In this document: in pieces, positions 43,408 through 51,973 of the stretch
How positions within the stretch are numbered: position 1 is the stretch's first letter
Layout: each line of letters opens with the position of its first letter
Source of the DNA: Mesonia sediminis
Lineage (GTDB): Bacteria > Bacteroidota > Bacteroidia > Flavobacteriales > Flavobacteriaceae
Length of the DNA: 64,000 bases
Assembly: GCF_042684705.1 (NCBI RefSeq)
Contig: NZ_JBHULZ010000041.1
Span: 682,001 to 746,000 of the forward strand
Direction of reading: 5' to 3'
Made by a program: the position numbers and the translations under genes
Notes under the pieces: generated by a model
The model's input: the letters and a program-made list of their open reading frames with translations, nothing else
Told to the model about the DNA's origin: nothing
The model's database searches: none

Positions 43408-44510
43408 GCTTCCAATATTTTAAGGTACTGGGGTATGATCTTTTCCCAGCTAAAGTTTTGGGCCCAAGCTTGTGCACCCTGTGAAAACTGCGGATAAGCC
43501 GCCATAATTTTTTGTACTTGCTCCAACACCTGCTCCGGATTCTGGGCATCGACCAATAAGCCAGATACGCCATGCGCAATCGCATCTTCTATACCGCAAC
43601 CTCGAGAGCCAATACCGGGTAGTCCCAAGGCATTGGCTTCAAGAATCGCAATGCCAAATCCTTCTACATCCCCATCCGCTGTGTTTTCACTCAGCATCAT
43701 AAAGATATGCGCGGCTTGCAATTGTTTGATTTTATCGGTTTCGCTTACTCTTCCATGAAAATGCAAACGATCGGCTACGCCCAAACGCTCGCCCAAGGCT
43801 TGCAAGGCTTTTTTTTCGGTCGGTAGCCCCAGCATATGGTAACTTACTCCGGCAAAATGCTTTTCAAGCAAAGGCAGGGCTTTGATAATATTGTGTTGAC
43901 CTTTACGCTGCGTAAGATTGCCCACCGTTATCAGTCGTAAGGGCATTGCAGGGGTTAACCGAGAAGATTTGGAATTGATTTCTGGTAAAGCAAAACCATT
44001 AGGAATCACGTGAACATGCCTATTGCCAATACCTTTAACCAAACTACGGGTGTAATGCGATACGGCAATCCGCTCATCCAAGCGTTTGAGACTATAGCGA
44101 GTAAGCTGCCGTTGCCAAGCCTTTGGCAATTGCAATTCGCTACCATGCAATACGCCTATCTTTTTTCCTTTAAAGTTGAAACTCAATCCCGCCCCCAACC
44201 AAAGCGAAAACTTTCCCGAAAGCAACAGCGCATCGGCATGCTTTATGGCTTGCCTCGCTTTACGGATCCTATTCAGATAAGCCAAAGCCATCGGCTTTCG
44301 GCGTTTTATACGAATGATTTTAAAGTCTTGTTCTGCATCAAACAAGCGTTCTTCCTCCCCATCAGCCGAACGCTGATCGCTGATAACTACCACTTGCTTA
44401 CCGGCAGCGGCAAAAGACCGCGCCAAATGCCATGCATGGTTGCCAATGCCTCCGGGTTGCGGAGGAAATTCAGAAGTCAACAGCAGTATGCGCTTAATCG
44501 CTTGGGGCAT
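43404..44510 (-). CDS. Glycosyltransferase family 4
   Basis: A 368-residue GT-B enzyme, first gene of the 38524-44510 unit. The N-terminal glycine-rich loop is TSEFPPQPGGIGNHAWHLA; the donor domain shows LRLITVGNLTQRKGQHNII and GFGIAILEANALGLPGIG. A promoter with both boxes lies just upstream. The family includes mannosyl- and glucosyl-transferases; none can be picked here. Confidence 0.88.
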   Translation of the reverse strand: MPQAIKRILLLTSEFPPQPGGIGNHAWHLARSFAAAGKQVVVISDQRSADGEEERLFDAEQDFKIIRIKRRKPMALAYLNRIRKARQAIKHADALLLSGKFSLWLGAGLSFNFKGKKIGVLHGSELQLPKAWQRQLTRYSLKRLDERIAVSHYTRSLVKGIGNRHVHVIPNGFALPEINSKSSRLTPAMPLRLITVGNLTQRKGQHNIIKALPLLEKHFAGVSYHMLGLPTEKKALQALGERLGVADRLHFHGRVSETDKIKQLQAAHIFMMLSENTADGDVEGFGIAILEANALGLPGIGSRGCGIEDAIAHGVSGLLVDAQNPEQVLEQVQKIMAAYPQFSQGAQAWAQNFSWEKIIPQYLKILEA

Positions 44511-44530
44511 TTGTTTTGGGTTTTAGCGTA

Positions 44531-44559
44531 CAAAGCTACGCCATTTCAAAAAAACACAA
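44531..44559 (-). promoter_or_regulatory. Promoter of the 38524-44510 polysaccharide unit
   Basis: Minus-strand TTG (44559-44557), 18 bases, TAGCTTTG (44538-44531), a full match to the Bacteroidota consensus, 20 bp ahead of the first gene. Confidence 0.65.
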
Positions 44560-44668
44560 AACTTTTGAATTCCCTAGGCTTTTTATTGATTTTTTAAATT
44601 TCCATCGGAGTGGGATGAAACGGGGTTAAAAAATATTCCTATTTATTCTTTTTAAGGAAATAACCTAC

Positions 44669-44846
44669 CTTGTCCTACCGAGTTTCGGGTTTTTGGGCGA
44701 TAGAACCAAAATGCGAAGTATCGAGGTGCAGTCGAAAAGTAGTGAATACTTTTTTAGTTTCCATTAAACCACTTCTCGATACAACCCAGCAAGTCCAACT
44801 ACGGCATTAAAAATGCCTGTTGGCTAAGCTGGACCACTCGAAGTGA
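44669..44846 (+). repeat. Family A repeat, full copy
   Basis: Left TAC and right GTG pair through one wobble; the opening is CTTGTCC rather than CTTGTCA. Confidence 0.8.
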
Positions 44847-44946
44847 TCCCGAAGCGTCGGGACTCCCATAAGGTCGCACTAATTCGGTTTAGAACCTACC
44901 TTTTCAGAAAGTAACTATCATATAAAATAAGTCTACTTAATTTATT

Positions 44947-45130
44947 CCTCTACTTTTTTCCATCGCCGAAAAAAGTAGCAAAAAAGTCTAGGCTGACGAA
45001 ACTAGCGCTAAATTGTAGGTTTGCAAGCTAAATTTTAGGAACTCACCCGATTTCCAATCGGTCTCAAACAGCCTAAAATTTTTAACGCTTACTGCACTGC
45101 CAATTTTACGCGCTATTTTCGATAGGCCGA
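44947..45130 (+). repeat. Family B repeat
   Basis: Full copy, followed by the usual short linker and an A repeat. Confidence 0.8.
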
Positions 45131-45174
45131 TTTAAAATGGTATTTCTATTTATTCTTTATGTAAAATAACCTAC

Positions 45175-45350
45175 CTTGTCACACCGAGTGGGGGTTTTTG
45201 ACGATAGGCAAAAACTCTTGTATCGAGGTGCAGTCGAAAAGTAGCGAATACTTTTATAGTTTCCATTAAACCACTTCTCGATACAACCCAGCAAGTCCAA
45301 CTACGGCATTAAAAATGCCTGTTGGCTAAGCTGGCCCACTCGAAGTGACA
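45175..45350 (+). repeat. Family A repeat, full copy
   Basis: CAC/GTG intact; apical arms GGGGGTTTTTG and CAAAAACTC. Confidence 0.82.
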
Positions 45351-45483
45351 CCGAAAATTCGAGACTCCCAAAAGGTCGCACAAAATACGTAGTAATTTAA
45401 TACCTGCCTTGTCATGTCGAGTTTCGCATTTTTGGTGGTAAACCAAAAATGCGAAGTATCGAGACAAAGTCGAAAAGTAACGA

Positions 45484-45866
45484 ACTTATTTATATTTTCA
45501 TAACTTACTTTCTTACAATTCATCAATCTTGCTATGTCCTAATTTTCATTTTCTTTACGGTGTATTCCTCTAGCTGCGCTCGTCGGATACAGGAGAAAAC
45601 GAAACAAAAGAAAGTACACTTTTTCTGAGGTATTTTTCAGACAAGCTGAAAACCACTTGTATTTTGCTAAATTGGCTCCAAGGCTTTCCCGAATGCTCGG
45701 GACTCCCTAAGGGTCGCGCTAAGTAGATAGCGGTATATTATTCACTTTTAAGTCTATTATCCTACCTAATTTATGCGCAAAACACAAGTTATACTGAAGA
45801 AAAAAATTACAAAGCCCTGCTTTGAATCGCTTTTTGACGTGGGCTGCTGGTGTATAAAATAACTCT
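45484..45866 (+). repeat. Family D repeat, long/long form
   Basis: Long at both variable sites; site 1 hairpin reads TCTAGCTGCGCTCG instead of TCTCGCTGCGCTCG. The first 100 bp closely match the copy at 62632. Confidence 0.75.
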
Positions 45867-46015
45867 AAAACACGCCCTGTCAGTTCGAGTTTCGCTTTTT
45901 TGGTGGTAAACCAAAAATGCGAAGTATCGAGAACAAGTCGAAAAGTAGTGAATACTTTTATAGTTTCCATTAATATTTACTGCTAATCGAAAACTAAAAA
46001 TACCCATTTCTTAAT

Positions 46016-46199
46016 CCTCTACTTTTTTCCATTGCCGAAAAAAGTAGCAAAAAAGTCTAGGCTTACGAAACTAGCGCTAAATTGTAAGTTTGCAAGCTAA
46101 ATTTTAGGAACTCCCCCGATTTCCAATCGGGCTCAAACAGCCTAAAATTTTTAACGCTTACTACACTGCCAATTTTACGCCCTATTTTCGATAGGCCGG
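46016..46199 (+). repeat. Family B repeat
   Basis: Full copy with CTCCCCCGATT in place of CTCACCCGATT and CTACACTGCC in place of CTGCACTGCC. Confidence 0.8.
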
Positions 46200-46244
46200 T
46201 TTAAAATCGTATTTCTATTTATTCTTTTTAGTGAAATAACCTAC

Positions 46245-46420
46245 CTTGTCATGCCGAGTGGGAGTTTTTGACGATAGGCAAAAACTCTTGTATCGAGGTA
46301 AAGTGGAAAAGTAACGAATACTTTTTTAGTTTCCATTAAACCACTTCTCGATACAACCCAGCAAGTCCAACTACGGCATTAAAAATGCCTGTTGGCTAGG
46401 CTGCGCCACTCGAAGTGACA
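46245..46420 (+). repeat. Family A repeat, full copy
   Basis: TGC/GTA pair with one wobble; apical arms GAGTTTTTG / CAAAAACTC are perfectly complementary. It ends 50 bp from the stop of the GT2 gene. Confidence 0.8.
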
Positions 46421-46470
46421 CCGACGTGTAGGGACTCCAAAAGCTCGCGACAAATGCGTAGCAGTATAAA

Positions 46471-47805
46471 CTAATCGTCTAAATGGGCAATACGGGCGCC
46501 TTGGCGGAGTTTCTTGCTGGAGAGGTGCCAAGAATAACCGACTTGCAGCATGACTAGTGGGAAAAGCAGTACGGAGACTAAAGCTCCTATGACCAGCATA
46601 GCTTTGTTCCGCTTAAAGCGATAGGGCATCACCGAAGGGGGTATAGATTTTAACAGTGCCCAACGCGCTGCGGCATCGCCATGGTATTTCCTGAAAAAGT
46701 ACAAAACACTGGGGACCGGTCGCGGTGCCAACCAGCTTTTGGGACGAAAACCATCCCAACTGCCCATCTCTCTTAAACCGCCTGAACCTACTTTTAAATG
46801 CAAACGCTTGGCATAGGGATTCGATACGTTTAAAAAGCCTGCTAAATAAACCCGCATCCCAAATTCACCATCGCCCATACGCTGTTTCTCAAATTGCCGA
46901 TCGAATAAACCTATTCGCGAAAAGACTTCTTTTCTCAGCATAACGTTTCCGGTGTCTAGCTGACTAGATACCGAAAAATAAGCATAATGAGCCGGTACTT
47001 CGGCTCCTACTTGAGAAATGGATACTCCTGAAGATACCTCCGCTTGAAAATAATCTAAAGCTTTCATATGTTCGCTGATCCAATTTGAAGCTACCCTGCT
47101 GTCGTCATCATAGAGTAAAATAAAAGAACCTCTGGCTCGTTTTATGGCGGTATTTCGGGCCAACCAAAGCGCTTTCTCATGTTGGTGCAAAACCTGTATG
47201 TTCAAATCCCAGCCTCGGTAAAACTCCTCTTGAAAAGGAGTAGATTGGTCCACCACCAGTACTTCAAAGTGCTTATAATCCTGTTGCTCTAAATCTCGCA
47301 GCACCTCCTTTAAATAGGAATAACGGTTTAAAGTAGGAATGATGATACTTACCAATGGCTGTTGCTTTACCAAAGCCGACTCATAAGCAGCATAATCTTC
47401 GTAAGTGAGAGCCTGATTGTGCAGGTAACTACGCGAAGCTTTTCGGCCTTTTTGGTAGGCGGCGATTTCCTTAAAAGGATTCCGTAAACCCAGCAAGCGA
47501 ATCAATAAGATATATACCGACCATATCGGATGAAAATACTTATGCGCAAAACGGTATTCATCCGCTAGGGGCAAAGTTTCAAAATCTGTATAAGTAGGTG
47601 CATCCCCAATATACCCCTTTTGTATCGCCTGCCATGATAAATCATAGGCTTGGGCCATAGTACTCTCGAAGTGAGTATCGGCATGCAGCTGCTGCTGTAC
47701 TTTAGACGCCAATGCCTCAACTTGGGGAAAAATAAAATCCCCTTGCTTGCGCCTCAAACGAAAATACTGGGTAGGTTGTAAATAATTTAAAAATTGAAAC
47801 ATCAA
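46471..47805 (-). CDS. Glycosyltransferase family 2 with N-terminal extension and C-terminal membrane segment
   Basis: A 444-residue enzyme. Residues 1 to about 145 form an unusual extension; the GT-A domain then starts PLVSIIIPTLNRYSYLKEVL, with VLVVDQSTP and the metal-binding LLYDDDSRV. The C-terminal end has a hydrophobic stretch (AMLVIGALVSVLLFPLVML), so the protein is probably membrane-attached. It is last in the 46471-60900 unit and overlaps the exostosin-like gene by 4 bp. Confidence 0.87.
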   Translation of the reverse strand: MMFQFLNYLQPTQYFRLRRKQGDFIFPQVEALASKVQQQLHADTHFESTMAQAYDLSWQAIQKGYIGDAPTYTDFETLPLADEYRFAHKYFHPIWSVYILLIRLLGLRNPFKEIAAYQKGRKASRSYLHNQALTYEDYAAYESALVKQQPLVSIIIPTLNRYSYLKEVLRDLEQQDYKHFEVLVVDQSTPFQEEFYRGWDLNIQVLHQHEKALWLARNTAIKRARGSFILLYDDDSRVASNWISEHMKALDYFQAEVSSGVSISQVGAEVPAHYAYFSVSSQLDTGNVMLRKEVFSRIGLFDRQFEKQRMGDGEFGMRVYLAGFLNVSNPYAKRLHLKVGSGGLREMGSWDGFRPKSWLAPRPVPSVLYFFRKYHGDAAARWALLKSIPPSVMPYRFKRNKAMLVIGALVSVLLFPLVMLQVGYSWHLSSKKLRQGARIAHLDD

Positions 47806-48860
47806 AGTTTTTGGTATTCTTGTTTAAAAAAGCCTCCCATTCGCAATTGGCTTTGCCAGAGTTCTCGGTTGCTTTGTTGCAAAGCTACAAATTCTTCGGG
47901 GCGCAAAGCTTGGTGGAAAGCGATTAATTTTTCGGCTAGCTGAGCGCGGTCGGCGTAATCTACCCAAACCAGATGCTTTTTCCAATCTATGCTATCATTC
48001 AAAGGCAAGAGACCATCGGTATGCACATAAATGGGTATGCGACCCATCATCAGGCATTCATAAAAGCGCACCGAGAAATTACCTGCCCCGCGTACGCAAA
48101 GTACGTAGGCATTATCGCGTATATTCCGATAAAAAGCTCGGGTGCTTTCTTCTTTTTCGGCGGTGGTTTTGGCTCCAGCCCGGTACTGCTCCCGTACAAT
48201 AAAATCACAGTTTACACCAGGATGTTGCTGTAAATTTGCCAACAATTGCGCACGTAAATGACTAGCCGAAAGCAGCGCTTGGGGTTCATCAGCTTTTAGT
48301 CCTAAGCGACTTAAGCTATTGCGTAAGCCTATTTTTATTAGCTCTTTAAAAGCTTGTTTTCGAGTAGCATTGGCTAGACCACAAAATCCTACTTGAGGCA
48401 AGGGAGTATGGTTTAAAAATACAGACTGAGATGAACCGAAATTCTCATCAAAACGGTCAGCTATGAACACAGGCATCCCTCGATGCCCTAAGCCTTGTTG
48501 ACTAGCATAACCGCTCATTCGAAATACCGTCAAATGCGGATACACCGGTACTTTTACCCCAAAATCTCCCGCATTCCAACTCCAAACCGGCAGATTCAAT
48601 TCTTGGGCGGCCCGAAGCAATTTTAGCGCCTGAGGCATGCGTTTGTATTTTTGGTAGTAATTCCAACTCCTGGGTAAGATGACCAACTCGGCTTCCTTCA
48701 TCGTTTTTACAAAAGTACAATCTTTAGAGTGCAACTGATATAAAGCCATACGCTGGGTATCGGTAAAACTCGAGGCTTTGATGAATGCCTTTAAAAGCGG
48801 AAACAAAGCTCCACGTTCTTGCGGATGATAATGTTCTTTAGGGTAATAAATACGCATCAT
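47802..48860 (-). CDS. Exostosin-like glycosyltransferase (GT47 type)
   Basis: A 352-residue protein. The C-terminal half has the exostosin pattern: YVLCVRGAGNFSVRFYECLMMGRIPIYV, then DWKKHLVWV. In the N-terminal half lies KTMKEAELVILPRSWNYY. Eukaryotic exostosins build heparan sulfate; bacterial members occur in capsule and O-antigen loci with unknown linkages. It overlaps both neighbours by 4 bp. Confidence 0.82.
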   Translation of the reverse strand: MMRIYYPKEHYHPQERGALFPLLKAFIKASSFTDTQRMALYQLHSKDCTFVKTMKEAELVILPRSWNYYQKYKRMPQALKLLRAAQELNLPVWSWNAGDFGVKVPVYPHLTVFRMSGYASQQGLGHRGMPVFIADRFDENFGSSQSVFLNHTPLPQVGFCGLANATRKQAFKELIKIGLRNSLSRLGLKADEPQALLSASHLRAQLLANLQQHPGVNCDFIVREQYRAGAKTTAEKEESTRAFYRNIRDNAYVLCVRGAGNFSVRFYECLMMGRIPIYVHTDGLLPLNDSIDWKKHLVWVDYADRAQLAEKLIAFHQALRPEEFVALQQSNRELWQSQLRMGGFFKQEYQKL

Positions 48861-50035
48861 AAAGCTTGGGTATAAAATTGTTGAAAGGCTTGTTGTTGCT
48901 GTTCCAAATTAAACTGGTTTTGTACACGTTGCTGCGCCTGTTGCTGTACCTGCTGGCGTTGACTTTCGGGCAAGGAACAAACCTTCATGACTTGAGCCGC
49001 CAATTGCTGGGCATTCATTTCAGGCACCAACCAACCGCTATAAGCATCTTGAATATTCTCTCCTATCCCACCCCGATTAAATGCCACGCAAAGTTTACCC
49101 ATGGCCTGAGCTTCCAACAGCGCATTACAAAAACCTTCAGTATAACTGCTTTGAACGTAAAGATGAGCATTTTGCATACATTCGAGGGTTTGCTTATGGC
49201 TCTGTAGGCCGAGCAAACTTATAAAATCCTTTAACTGCCTTTCATAAATATGATAAGCATAGCGTTCATTTTCGGCAGCTGTACCTCCACCAATTACTTT
49301 CCAATGAAAATTCAGTCCTTTTTGTTTCAATTGATATGCTGTTTCAATCAACACATCTAAACCTTTGATCCAATTGAAACGCGCTACGCTCAGCAATTGA
49401 ATTTCACCCTGCCAATTAATATTTTTAACCGCTGGTAATTTATCAAGATCTACCGCTGGACTTATAATCTGAAAAGGTATATTTTTAGACAAACCTAAAG
49501 CATAAGCCTTTTTCAATAAGTGCCGGGAGATACTATGCAGCTTATCCACTTTTTGCCAGAGTAAATCATAAGCCTGCGGATGTTTAAGCGGGTAAACCCC
49601 AATATCATAACCGCGCAAACTCACAGCCATTTTAGCTCCAATGGCTTCGGCTACCAATTCTCGGTCTAATGCCATACTGGCAAAACCAAAATGCAGCCAA
49701 TCGGCTTGGCATTGCAACAAACGCGCATTCAGGTAAATTTTTTCAAGTATGCGTTTTGGTTGGGTTTGCTGTTTGCGTTCCAATTGCCAGTACCGATAAA
49801 GCTTTGATGCATACGGCAATAAACCCAACAACACCCAAAACATTGCTCCAAGTTGTAGCAACACATTTTGATAGCGTTTAGGATGCTTTATATGCTTGCA
49901 TAAATCAAAAGATCGCTGGCTAGGTCCGGTCACCAAGATTAGTTCATGCCCTTGGGCTTGCAAGCCTCTTATTTTAGACCGAAAAAAAGTTTCTGAATAC
50001 CCAGGAGGAGAAGATAAAACTAAGACGATTTTCAT
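48857..50035 (-). CDS. Glycosyltransferase family 4
   Basis: A 392-residue GT-B enzyme: N-terminus MKIVLVLSSPPGYSETFFRS, donor domain with LLSVARFNWIKGLDVLI, WKVIGGG and GFCNALLEAQAMGKLCVAFN. Length and motifs are typical. It is coupled by 4-bp overlaps on both sides. The C-terminus is notably rich in Gln (QQVQQQAQQRVQNQFN), an oddity of no obvious meaning. Confidence 0.88.
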   Translation of the reverse strand: MKIVLVLSSPPGYSETFFRSKIRGLQAQGHELILVTGPSQRSFDLCKHIKHPKRYQNVLLQLGAMFWVLLGLLPYASKLYRYWQLERKQQTQPKRILEKIYLNARLLQCQADWLHFGFASMALDRELVAEAIGAKMAVSLRGYDIGVYPLKHPQAYDLLWQKVDKLHSISRHLLKKAYALGLSKNIPFQIISPAVDLDKLPAVKNINWQGEIQLLSVARFNWIKGLDVLIETAYQLKQKGLNFHWKVIGGGTAAENERYAYHIYERQLKDFISLLGLQSHKQTLECMQNAHLYVQSSYTEGFCNALLEAQAMGKLCVAFNRGGIGENIQDAYSGWLVPEMNAQQLAAQVMKVCSLPESQRQQVQQQAQQRVQNQFNLEQQQQAFQQFYTQAL

Positions 50036-51090
50036 GATGGTAGCATTTTTAGATACAATTGTTCATACGCATCGATTTCTTTATCTAAAGAAAAATGAGT
50101 CCTAGCGAGTTCTTTTGCCTCCATACTGGTTTCTTTATATTTCTTTTTGTCCATATACAAACTCATCAGGTAATTGATAGCCGCCTTTTTGTCATCGATT
50201 GGCAAACACTTCCCCCCCATTTGTTTCTCAAAAATATACTGAGTACCACCACCCGAATCACTACATAATACAGGCAAACCACAAGCAAGGCCTTCCAAAA
50301 CCGATACTGGTAAACCCTCTTTAAAAGATGTTAAGGCCATTACCCAGTGTTGATTTATAACTTTAGGTAACTTACTTTGATCTACAAAAGATTTAAAATA
50401 AACGCGATTGCCGAGCTGTAATTCCTTTACTCTATTCTTTAATAATCTCAAATAATCAGGTTCAGCTTTACCATATAGGTAGAGTTCTATTTCTTTTGGT
50501 AAGTGATGCAATATTTCAATTAAAAATTTTTGATTTTTATTGGCATTAATATTACCTACACAACAAAGGCTAAAATTGGTGGTTTTTTGTACATTTTTTA
50601 AAGGGCGGAAGCGTTTTATATCGACCCCATGTGGTATAAACTGGATTTTATATTTTATAAACCAACCTGAAAAAAATCGTTGTTTCATACTCGGGTTATC
50701 ATAGGCTATCTTTTTGGCTAAGATACTTTTAACTAACCAACGTTTGGACCAGGATGCATTTTTTTTAGTATAAACGTAAGGGACCCTTGCTAGACGACAA
50801 CCAAGTGCCTCATAAAAATTGGACTTATAATCCCAAGAATGTACTAAATGAATGTCATTTTTTTTCAGCAAATCTGAAAAATGAAGGGCATCCTTTTTTA
50901 CCGATTTGGTGTTTTGCTGCCGTAGACGATGCGTTAGAGGGATTTCCTCTGGAATCAATTCAGGATAACTTTCAACACTAACAAATGCTTCAAACTGTGA
51001 GGTGTTTAAACCTAATGCAACACTTTTCAAAACGTACTGACTCCCAGCAGTTTTAAAGTTCGGCAAGGTAAAAAGGATTCTATACCGCAT
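50032..51090 (-). CDS. Glycosyltransferase family 4
   Basis: A 352-residue GT-B enzyme with FSLCCVGNINANKNQKFLI and GLPVSVLEGLACGLPVLCSDSGG. The coding sequence is clearly richer in A/T than the upstream asparagine-synthase-like gene and the downstream GT4, so this gene and its upstream neighbour may have arrived together. It is separated from the 51095 gene by 4 bp. Confidence 0.88.
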   Translation of the reverse strand: MRYRILFTLPNFKTAGSQYVLKSVALGLNTSQFEAFVSVESYPELIPEEIPLTHRLRQQNTKSVKKDALHFSDLLKKNDIHLVHSWDYKSNFYEALGCRLARVPYVYTKKNASWSKRWLVKSILAKKIAYDNPSMKQRFFSGWFIKYKIQFIPHGVDIKRFRPLKNVQKTTNFSLCCVGNINANKNQKFLIEILHHLPKEIELYLYGKAEPDYLRLLKNRVKELQLGNRVYFKSFVDQSKLPKVINQHWVMALTSFKEGLPVSVLEGLACGLPVLCSDSGGGTQYIFEKQMGGKCLPIDDKKAAINYLMSLYMDKKKYKETSMEAKELARTHFSLDKEIDAYEQLYLKMLPS

Positions 51091-51094
51091 AAAA

Positions 51095-51940
51095 TCAAGC
51101 TTTTTTATAATAATTTGTTTTAGACCTTCTTTTTATACCAATTAGTTTTTTAATTTTTAAAAGAATGTTTCTAGGACTGTAGCGGTAAGATACAATACCC
51201 AAATAGGGCACATAAAGCCTTTTTGCATGGGTGCTGTTAATTTTCTTGGCGAATTTTCGCATAAATTTTAAACTAGCATAATAGGGCGTAGTGGATTGCC
51301 ATTCAGTACCTAATCGTTCGTGAATTATTTTCACTTCACCTTCAAGTATCTTCATGGTGCCTAGACCGTGTAAATTATATTCTTCCGGAATAATAACGTA
51401 ATGCAATTGATTAAAATGTTTAATCACCGCTTCCCTAAAGCCTGGCATATCGATGGTAATTTTAAGTTGTTGGCAGATTTGTAACCAATCTCCCATTAGC
51501 TTCTGCATAATTGAATTATTTCGATAAACAATTACCCCTGTATTGAATTCAGGAAAAACATCTTCAAAAACCATGTTCTTCCATCTTTTAGTATGCCTTT
51601 TTCTCTCGGTGGTAGTTGCAAAGTCTGCCATTTCAAGAAGATCAAATAAGTTATCAATATTAGCACAAACAAAGGTATCACTATCTAAAAAAACAGTTTT
51701 TCCAAATGGTGTATTTTGCATCCCTATGATTTTACTTAAATAACTATGCTTTTTTATTTCATTATTTGTAATAACAATATCGAAAAACTCATCTAATTCA
51801 GAATCAACCAATTCGTCAACGGTAATCAACGCTATGGGTAATTTAGTATGTAATTTTAAAGACTTGGCTGATTTAAGCGCTTCGAATTTAAATTTTTCTT
51901 TATTGGCTACAAATAAAAACCCACACTCTTTATTACTCAT
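51095..51940 (-). CDS. GT-A fold nucleotide-sugar transferase (GT8-like)
   Basis: A 281-residue protein with a DxD metal site in KTVFLDSDTFVCANIDNLFDLL and the following DFATTTERKRH and FNTGVIVYRNNSIMQKLM, which fit GT8-like transferases. The N-terminus CGFLFVANKEKFKFEALKSA supports a Rossmann-like donor domain. The basic C-terminus (KKLIGIKRRSK) may contact the membrane. It is AT-rich like the next gene in the operon. The sugar is unknown. Confidence 0.78.
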   Translation of the reverse strand: MSNKECGFLFVANKEKFKFEALKSAKSLKLHTKLPIALITVDELVDSELDEFFDIVITNNEIKKHSYLSKIIGMQNTPFGKTVFLDSDTFVCANIDNLFDLLEMADFATTTERKRHTKRWKNMVFEDVFPEFNTGVIVYRNNSIMQKLMGDWLQICQQLKITIDMPGFREAVIKHFNQLHYVIIPEEYNLHGLGTMKILEGEVKIIHERLGTEWQSTTPYYASLKFMRKFAKKINSTHAKRLYVPYLGIVSYRYSPRNILLKIKKLIGIKRRSKTNYYKKA

Positions 51941-51973
51941 CTTTCTTACAATTAAAATTATTTTAAATCAAAA

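Larger units (their letters stand above)
44640..46460. repeat. Repeat array 4
   Basis: Splits the polysaccharide locus in two. In order: full A (44669-44846, TAC/GTG), hairpin linker CCCGAAGCGTCGGGA, B (44947-45130), full A (45175-45350, CAC/GTG), linker, half A (45408-45483, TGT/ACA), D long (45484-45866), half A with alternative tail (45876-46015, GTT/AAC), B (46016-46199), full A (46245-46420, TGC/GTA). Confidence 0.85.
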
